Source of the DNA: DATKLX01 sp035542155 | GTDB taxonomy: Bacteria; Chloroflexota; Anaerolineae; Anaerolineales; Anaerolineaceae | Direction: 5' to 3' | Assembly (NCBI GenBank): GCA_035542155.1 | Contig: DATKLX010000117.1 | Location: forward strand, 1-37,524 | Length of the DNA stretch: 37,524 nucleotides | In this document: piece by piece, positions 32,937 to 37,524 of the stretch | How the letters are laid out: each line of letters starts with the position of its first letter | Position numbering within the stretch: the stretch's first letter is position 1 | The notes under the pieces: generated by a model | What the model saw: only the letters and a program-made list of their open reading frames with translations | What the model was told of the DNA's origin: nothing | The model's database searches: none | Made by a program: the position numbers and the translations under genes

Positions 32937-33614
32937 ATGAACGAACGCATTCTGATCATCGAAGATGATGAAGCCATTGTGCGTTTGCTGCGCCGCGGCC
33001 TGGCCTACGAGGGATACCAGGTGGACACAGCCCTCGATGGTCAGACTGGCCTGGCCCTGGCCCGCGATGGGCACCCCGATCTGATTATATTGGACTGGAT
33101 GCTGCCGGGAATGGACGGGTTGGAGGTTTGCCGCCGCCTGCGTACCGGAGGGAGCGTCCCGATCCTGATGCTGACGGCTAAAGACACGATCCAGGACCGC
33201 GTTCAAGGACTGGATGCCGGCGCCGACGATTACCTGGTTAAACCTTTCGAGCTGGACGAGCTTCTTGCCCGCGTCCGTGCCCTCCTCCGCCGCACCCAGC
33301 CGGAACGGACCCAGGTACTCACCTTTGCCGATCTGACTCTGGATACGGGTACTCGCCAGGCGATCCGCAAGGGGCGGATTATTTCTCTGACCGCCAAAGA
33401 ATACGAGCTGCTCGAGCTCTTCATGCGCCATCCACGCCAGGTTCTGACCCGCGAGATGATTTTCGACCGCGTCTGGGGGTACGACTTCGGGGGAGAAAGC
33501 AACGTCCTGGACGTGTACATTCGCTATTTACGCCAGAAATTGGAAGCGGAAGGAGAAATGCGCCTGCTGCATACCGTGCGCGGCGTGGGATACGTACTCC
33601 GAGAGAACCCATAA
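32937..33614 (+). CDS. OmpR-family response regulator (225 aa)
   Basis: A receiver domain with phospho-acceptor D53 (LIILDWMLPGMDG), acidic pocket E9-D11, T80 and K102, followed by a winged-helix DNA-binding domain (SLTAKEYELLELFMRHP, TREMIFDRVWGYDF, YIRYLRQKLE, TVRGVGYVL). It should regulate genes on phosphorylation by the histidine kinase that starts 1 nt after its stop codon. TTAGGAGGG lies 4 nt before the ATG. It diverges from the sugar transferase. Its target genes are not evident. Confidence 0.96.
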   Translation: MNERILIIEDDEAIVRLLRRGLAYEGYQVDTALDGQTGLALARDGHPDLIILDWMLPGMDGLEVCRRLRTGGSVPILMLTAKDTIQDRVQGLDAGADDYLVKPFELDELLARVRALLRRTQPERTQVLTFADLTLDTGTRQAIRKGRIISLTAKEYELLELFMRHPRQVLTREMIFDRVWGYDFGGESNVLDVYIRYLRQKLEAEGEMRLLHTVRGVGYVLRENP

Positions 33615-33615
33615 C

Positions 33616-34983
33616 ATGTCCTTGCAGCGGCGCCTGACCTTGCTGTATACCAGTTTGGTTGGGGGCGTTCTCCTCCTTTCCGGGGTAGCCATCTATGCGT
33701 CGGTAAGCGTTGAGTTGCTCGCCAGAATCGATACCCAACTGGCGAATACGGCTGAGCAAATTCTTCCGGCCATCCGCACTAGCGGTAGCCAGATTTCTTT
33801 AACCTCTTTTCCTCCGCTCGATCAGGTGGAAACCGTCTATATCCAGCTCTGGAGCCAGGACGGCCGCCTGGTGGCGAACAACACCCGTTTCAACGATTCA
33901 ATCGATCCCGCCGGCCTACGGATTAACCAGACTATCTACCGCACCTCTACCTTCCATGCGGCCCACCTGCGGATTCTGGATGTCCCCCTGGTCGTCGGAG
34001 AAAGGCCGGTGGGCATACTCCAGGTAGGAGGCAGCCTGGGAACCATCGACACCACCCAGAATGTGCTGCGCAGCGTTTTGTTGATCAGCGCTCTCATTTC
34101 GATGGCAGTCGTCGCGCTAGGCGCCTGGTTGAGCACTGGCCAGGCTCTTTCACGCCTGAAAGCCGTCACTGAGGTCGCCACACACATCACCCGCGCCGAC
34201 GATCTTTCCCGCCGCATCCCGGTGTCCCCACCGGAGGAAGACGAGGTGGGCCAGTTGATCATTGCCTTCAACCAGACCCTCAGCCGCCTGGAAAGCCTCT
34301 TCAATACCCAGCGCCGCTTCCTGACCGACGTCAGCCACGAGCTGCGCACGCCATTGACGGTGATCAAGGGAAACGTTGGCCTGCTGCGCAAGATGGGAGT
34401 GACCGACGAGGAATCGTTGAGCGGCATTGAAATCGAGGTCGACCGCCTTACCCGCCTGGTTGGCGACCTGCTTCTCCTCGCTCAGGCCGAGTCGGGCAAG
34501 ATCCCCCTGGACATGCGTCCCGTCGATCTGGACACCGTCCTGCTCGAAGTGTACCAGCAAGCCCGGGTCCTGGCCGGCGACCGCCTGCAGGTGCGCATCG
34601 GCGAGATAGACCAGGTCCAGGTGATGGGCGACCGCGACCGGCTTAAACAGGTGCTGATCAATCTGGTCAGCAATGCGATCAAATACACCCCTGCTGGTGG
34701 GCAGGTGATCCTGGCGCTTTCAAAATCCTACGATATGGCCCGCCTGGTAGTCTCCGATACCGGGCCGGGAATCCCCACCAAAGATCTCCCGCACATCTTC
34801 GAGCGCTTCTACCGCGCAGAAAAATCGCGCACTCGCGGGAGAGATGGCAGCAGCTATGGACTGGGTCTTTCGATTGCTTACTGGATCGTCCACCACCACG
34901 GGGGAAGGATCGAAGTCGAATCAAAAGAAGGCCATGGCACAACGTTTGTGTTGTGGCTACCGTTAGACAAAACTACCCGGTAA
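33616..34983 (+). CDS. EnvZ-type sensor histidine kinase (455 aa)
   Basis: A membrane sensor: helix at about 10-30 (YTSLVGGVLLLSGVAIYASV), an extracytoplasmic sensing loop (about 35-150), a second helix (SVLLISALISMAVVALGAWL), a HAMP region, phospho-acceptor H241 (DVSHELRTPL), and an ATPase domain with N box (NLVSNAIKYT), DTGPGIP, FERFYRAEKSR and GLGLSIAYWIV. Order and length are normal. It should phosphorylate the response regulator directly upstream, from which it is separated by a single base. The sensed signal is unknown. The ATG lies at the stop of the regulator gene, so translational coupling is likely. Confidence 0.96.
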   Translation: MSLQRRLTLLYTSLVGGVLLLSGVAIYASVSVELLARIDTQLANTAEQILPAIRTSGSQISLTSFPPLDQVETVYIQLWSQDGRLVANNTRFNDSIDPAGLRINQTIYRTSTFHAAHLRILDVPLVVGERPVGILQVGGSLGTIDTTQNVLRSVLLISALISMAVVALGAWLSTGQALSRLKAVTEVATHITRADDLSRRIPVSPPEEDEVGQLIIAFNQTLSRLESLFNTQRRFLTDVSHELRTPLTVIKGNVGLLRKMGVTDEESLSGIEIEVDRLTRLVGDLLLLAQAESGKIPLDMRPVDLDTVLLEVYQQARVLAGDRLQVRIGEIDQVQVMGDRDRLKQVLINLVSNAIKYTPAGGQVILALSKSYDMARLVVSDTGPGIPTKDLPHIFERFYRAEKSRTRGRDGSSYGLGLSIAYWIVHHHGGRIEVESKEGHGTTFVLWLPLDKTTR

Positions 34984-35158
34984 ATTCATACAACCCCGGT
35001 TGTTGTTGAAGAATATCTGCTGATACTGACCCTGGTTATTCTGGGAGATGGAAAGCCGCTGTTTCCAGGCGTTAGCCGGCTGGGTCTAAGGCTCAAGGAA
35101 ATTCGCAGTTTTCGATCTGGAAACGTTATACTCCCTTACATCTCATGAGGAAACAATA

Positions 35159-35857
35159 TTAGTTGGTCAATCCTAACCGACGGGCAGCCTGGCGGCACAG
35201 GCGGCTTCCACCATTTCCCAGCCAATCCTGTAAGGTCTGGCTTTCGGCTACCCCCTGCCTGGCATCTGCATAGATTGCCGCGCCCCAGGCCGCATAACGC
35301 CGGGTCTCGACCGGCCAGGTTGCCGAGTCGGCCTGGATCAACCCGATCCCACCGTTGTATCCGGCCAGGGCCAGGCGGGCGTCGCCACCGGCCTTTTCAA
35401 ACGAGCGCCTGAGATAGTTGAGACCACGCCGGGCGTTGGTCTCGGGGTCGAAGGGGTCCTCTCCACTCTTAAAGTGGAACGGCATCACCTGAAACAACCC
35501 AGTGGCCCCGGATTGGGAACCGGCCTGCGGATCGCCGCACGATTCGATCTGCATAACCGTGGCCACCAGGTTGGGATCCAGGGCATACTCGCTGGCCCAG
35601 GATTGAATGAAAGGGCCCCAGTGCTGGATTTCCTCGGTATACAGTGGAGCCAGTCCGCTGGCCCCTACACTTTTAGGACGCGCCGCGAACGCCGCCGGCG
35701 AGCTGAAATACGTCCCCAGGGCCAGAACGAGTCCGATGGTGAGTATAGCAAGGGATGGAATAAAAAATCTCACCAGGCAGCTTCCGCCGTGGGAAGTGCG
35801 GCTGGAAGAGCCGGGCTGGGGTGATGCGGAATGCGAAAACGAGCGGCGAGGCGGCAT
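35159..35857 (-). CDS. Exported lytic transglycosylase, SLT/Slt70-like domain (232 aa)
   Basis: A peptidoglycan lytic transglycosylase. The catalytic Glu105 lies in VMQIESCGDPQAGS, followed by GATGLFQVMPFHF and LALAGYNGGIGLIQADSATW, the usual SLT motifs. A helix (FIPSLAILTIGLVLALGTYF) anchors it or acts as signal peptide. Two starts are possible: the ATG at 35857 gives a Ser/Arg-rich extension, while a GTG at 35773 begins directly at RFFIPSL with GGAAG 7 nt upstream and gives a typical signal peptide. It follows the 4-TM protein gene by 47 nt in the same direction, so both may depend on the palindrome-bearing promoter at 36780-36808. Confidence 0.9.
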   Translation of the reverse strand: MPPRRSFSHSASPQPGSSSRTSHGGSCLVRFFIPSLAILTIGLVLALGTYFSSPAAFAARPKSVGASGLAPLYTEEIQHWGPFIQSWASEYALDPNLVATVMQIESCGDPQAGSQSGATGLFQVMPFHFKSGEDPFDPETNARRGLNYLRRSFEKAGGDARLALAGYNGGIGLIQADSATWPVETRRYAAWGAAIYADARQGVAESQTLQDWLGNGGSRLCRQAARRLGLTN

Positions 35858-35904
35858 TGGACTGTGGTTTGTGAGCCCCGCCGCTCGTGGATTTTCGGGG
35901 GTAT

Positions 35905-36720
35905 CTAGCGGCGGGTATCGGAGGAAGCTGAGATTTCGCTCGGTCGCACCGCGGACGTTCCATTCCGCGGGCGCATCGACAGGTTCTGGTAGGTCGGCTC
36001 CGGCCGGGTAGGAAAAACCGTCTCGGGGCGCATCACCGGCTTGGGAGCGGGGTGCACCGGATAAGAAGGTGCCGGCGGCGTGTTCGTTGGCTGTGCGGGC
36101 GAAGGGGCGGCCTGGGCCTGGGCTCCTACCCGCGCGGCTCGCCCCAAGGGGTTGTGCTGCTGCGTCGTGGAAACAGAGTTGCGCATCCGGGCCGGAGTAC
36201 GCGGGAACAGGCGATCTCCAGCATATGATAAAGAACCAATAATCAGGATCCGGATCAGCCAGACCATCACCGCGACAAAGACCGGGACGATCTTCATCAG
36301 CATGCCCGGGTCGATGACCGCGCTGCTCTCCATGGGGTGGTTAAGGATCGCCATGGAGACGCCCCACCAGGTCAGAATCGCGTTCATCGTGGCTGCCAGG
36401 AGCCAGGCGCCGAACAGGTACCAGACTTCGTTCGGCTCGGTGGCACCCTGTTCAGGCGTAAACAGGCGGGCAATGCCGGCAAAATCAATCCCACAGAAAG
36501 CCAGGGAAAGGATCGTTGCCCAGCGCACTCCTGCGAAGCGCAGGTCGCCCAACAGATCACCTAAAGCAAATTCGGTCGTGCTATAATTGAAAATCTCGAA
36601 CGCCAGCAAGGCGCCGAGGATGATTATACCAAATACTGAGCCTCGTGGTAAGCGGAAACCCTGAAAGCGATTAGCCAGGGAGAAGGGATGATCCTGACCG
36701 CCTGATCCCGTTGAATTCAT
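35905..36720 (-). CDS. Four-TM membrane protein with Pro-rich tail (271 aa)
   Basis: Four membrane helices (VFGIIILGALLAFEIF, WATILSLAFCGIDFAGIA, YLFGAWLLAATMNAILTWWG, VPVFVAVMVWLIRILIIGSL) are followed by a cytoplasmic-looking tail rich in Pro, Ala and Arg (about 195-271). I do not recognise the family. The frame opens further upstream at 36753, but the ATG at 36720 has GGAGGT about 6 nt upstream and is the better start. The promoter has -35 and -10 at ideal distance, with an interrupted GAAC-N4-GTTC palindrome in its spacer, suggesting tight repression. The lytic transglycosylase gene follows. Confidence 0.82.
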   Translation of the reverse strand: MNSTGSGGQDHPFSLANRFQGFRLPRGSVFGIIILGALLAFEIFNYSTTEFALGDLLGDLRFAGVRWATILSLAFCGIDFAGIARLFTPEQGATEPNEVWYLFGAWLLAATMNAILTWWGVSMAILNHPMESSAVIDPGMLMKIVPVFVAVMVWLIRILIIGSLSYAGDRLFPRTPARMRNSVSTTQQHNPLGRAARVGAQAQAAPSPAQPTNTPPAPSYPVHPAPKPVMRPETVFPTRPEPTYQNLSMRPRNGTSAVRPSEISASSDTRR

Positions 36721-36779
36721 TTCGACCTCCATTCCAAGAGCTGAGCCGACCAAAACGGCGGATTGGTTGAATTGTTCCC

Positions 36780-36808
36780 ATTATAGAACATTAGTTCTAT
36801 ATAGTCAA
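36780..36808 (-). promoter_or_regulatory. Promoter with LexA-box-like operator in its spacer
   Basis: On the minus strand, TTGACT (36803-36808) and TATAAT (36780-36785) lie exactly 17 nt apart. A perfect 8-bp inverted repeat, TATAGAAC and GTTCTATA with a 4-nt gap, spans 36782-36801 and covers the spacer and half of the -10. Its core, GAAC-N4-GTTC, matches the Gram-positive LexA (DinR) box core. A repressor bound here would block RNA polymerase. Assignment to LexA is inference. Confidence 0.72.
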
Positions 36809-36828
36809 GAGGCAATTTCTCTTTCCCC

Positions 36829-36857
36829 TTGACTCTTCCCCGGGAGTCTGATAGACT
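36829..36857 (+). promoter_or_regulatory. Upstream promoter of the tRNA-tuf operon
   Basis: TTGACT (36829-36834) and TAGACT (36852-36857) are separated by 17 nt. An inverted repeat GGAGTC/GACTCC (36843-36848, 36854-36859) overlaps the -10, so it may be regulated. Confidence 0.5.
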
Positions 36858-36883
36858 CCTGACCCGCTGGAAGTGCATTAACC

Positions 36884-36912
36884 TTGCCTTCGCAGAAGGC
36901 CTTTGGTATAAT
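36884..36912 (+). promoter_or_regulatory. Main promoter of the tRNA-tuf operon
   Basis: TTGCCT (36884-36889) and a perfect TATAAT (36907-36912) are separated by 17 nt, 50 nt before the first tRNA. The spacer contains GCCTTC-GCA-GAAGGC, a small inverted repeat. Confidence 0.75.
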
Positions 36913-36962
36913 CGAGCGCGCCGAGGGTTTCCACTGAACCAGGAGACCCGTTGATTCATGGC

Positions 36963-37035
36963 GCCGACGTAGCTCAATCGGCAGAGCAACCGCCTTGTAA
37001 GTGGTAGGTTACGGGTTCGATTCCCGTCGTCGGCT
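36963..37035 (+). tRNA. trnT: tRNA-Thr (anticodon TGT)
   Basis: The acceptor stem GCCGACG (36963-36969) pairs with CGTCGGC (37028-37034). The anticodon stem ACCGC/GTGGT encloses loop CTTGTAA with anticodon TGT. The T arm is ACGGG-TTCGATT-CCCGT. No CCA is encoded. It is the first of three tRNAs before tuf. Confidence 0.97.
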
Positions 37036-37134
37036 TACGTTGTGGGCTGGCGTTTGAGATGCTGGCAAGACCAATTGAAATCAGTATCTCAGACTCGAGC
37101 TGACAACGGCTCAAGGTTGCCAATATCGTGATCA

Positions 37135-37218
37135 GGGCAGTTAGCCAAGTGGCCAAAGGCGACTGACTGTAAATCAGTTGGGGACACCCCTTCGGAGGTT
37201 CGAATCCTTCACTGCCCA
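37135..37218 (+). tRNA. trnY: tRNA-Tyr (anticodon GTA)
   Basis: The acceptor GGGCAGT (37135-37141) pairs with ACTGCCC (37211-37217). The anticodon loop around ACTGTAAA gives GTA. The long variable arm (class II, total 84 nt) and T arm GGTTCGAATCC are visible. CCA is not fully encoded. Confidence 0.97.
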
Positions 37219-37280
37219 CCTTGGTCCTGCTGACCTCCACTGCGCCTTGCAGTTTCAGCGAGTGGCCAGAAACACAGCAA

Positions 37281-37353
37281 GCCCTCATAGCTCAGCAGGT
37301 AGAGCACGTTCTTGGTAAGAACGGGGTCATGGGTTCGAATCCCATTGAGGGCT
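37281..37353 (+). tRNA. trnT: tRNA-Thr (anticodon GGT)
   Basis: The acceptor GCCCTCA (37281-37287) pairs with TGAGGGC (37346-37352). The anticodon stem CGTTC/GAACG encloses TTGGTAA with anticodon GGT. The T arm is ATGGG-TTCGAAT-CCCAT. CCA is not encoded. Confidence 0.97.
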
Positions 37354-37398
37354 CTTGCTGGCAGCCTATACAGAATCTATGTAAGGAGAGAAGGAACG

Positions 37399-37524
37399 AT
37401 GGCCAAGCAGAAATTTGATCGGTCGAAGCCGCATCTGAACGTGGGGACGATGGGACACATCGACCATGGGAAAACGACGCTGACGGCGGCGATCACCAAA
37501 GTGTCGCAGATGATGGGGCTGGCG
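37399..37524 (+). CDS. tuf: Elongation factor Tu, N-terminal part
   Basis: The first 42 codons of EF-Tu, the GTPase that brings aminoacyl-tRNA to the ribosome. It starts MAKQKFDRSKPHLNVGT and contains the P-loop GHIDHGKTTL, followed by TAAITKV. The gene runs off the right edge. The Shine-Dalgarno region is AG-rich (AAGGAGAGAAGGA). It lies 45 nt after tRNA-Thr(GGT), in the old tRNA-tuf arrangement known from other bacteria, and probably shares the upstream promoters. Confidence 0.97.
   Translation, partial: MAKQKFDRSKPHLNVGTMGHIDHGKTTLTAAITKVSQMMGLA

Noticed and set aside
34984..35158. Possible terminator around ACAACCCCGGTTGT after the histidine kinase
   Set aside because: Short stem with almost no loop and no T-run. 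Not strong enough to call.
36974..37288. 104-aa minus-strand ORF across the tRNA cluster
   Set aside because: It is the antisense of tRNA-Thr and tRNA-Tyr. Such translations (for example GSEGFEPPKGCPQLIYS) are a common artefact.
1..37524. CRISPR arrays, prophage genes, toxin-antitoxin pairs, riboswitches
   Set aside because: No regularly spaced repeats, phage structural genes or recognisable aptamer folds were found on reading either strand.

Overview
The window looks like chromosomal DNA of a GC-rich member of Chloroflexota, most likely class Anaerolineae. This rests on recall of families and context, not a search: a DUF6754-type membrane operon with a GlmL-like ATPase, exported proteins with Pro/Thr-rich linkers, an NfeD/SPFH pair, and a tRNA-Thr/Tyr/Thr cluster before tuf. 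There is no sign of a phage, plasmid origin or CRISPR array.

Layout. (1) 1-1311, minus: a DDE (IS4-like) transposase, intact within the window but running off its left edge. (2) 1421-9606, plus: a near-consensus promoter beside the IS, a terminator-like hairpin, then two very large beta-rich proteins of no recognised function (1128 and 1484 aa), closed by a strong terminator. (3) 9690-16900, accessory genes: an MFS transporter, a MaoC-like hotdog protein, a 67-aa ORF, a divergent pair of internally duplicated exported proteins (a COG4315-type lipoprotein and a double cupredoxin), a DinB-like protein overlapping a membrane-anchored protein, a GNAT acetyltransferase and a stand-alone 80-aa SWIM zinc finger. 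(4) 17063-19254, minus: NfeD-like, SPFH/stomatin-like and RimI-like genes. (5) 19493-28218, plus: a tightly packed eight-gene operon with a possibly leaderless 84-aa protein, a DUF6754-like protein, two multi-pass membrane proteins, a zinc-ribbon protein with 14 PDWL-type repeats, a GlmL-like ASKHA ATPase, a sandwich/KOW-like protein and an LPTTG-bearing double-TM protein. (6) 28297-34983: phosphohexomutase, DUF389-SH3b fusion, BMP-like lipoprotein, sugar-phosphate transferase and an OmpR/EnvZ-type two-component pair. (7) 35159-36808, minus: a lytic transglycosylase and a 4-TM protein behind a promoter whose spacer carries a GAAC-N4-GTTC palindrome (LexA-box-like). (8) 36829-37524, plus: tandem promoters, three tRNA genes and the start of tuf.

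Three regions stand out. The eight-gene operon has the hallmarks of an uncharacterised envelope machine: an actin-fold ATPase, zinc-ribbon scaffold, several membrane proteins and a putative sortase substrate. The giant pair may be a two-component assembly. The transglycosylase/membrane pair may be a DNA-damage-inducible envelope response. All three proposals are inferences and are marked as such.
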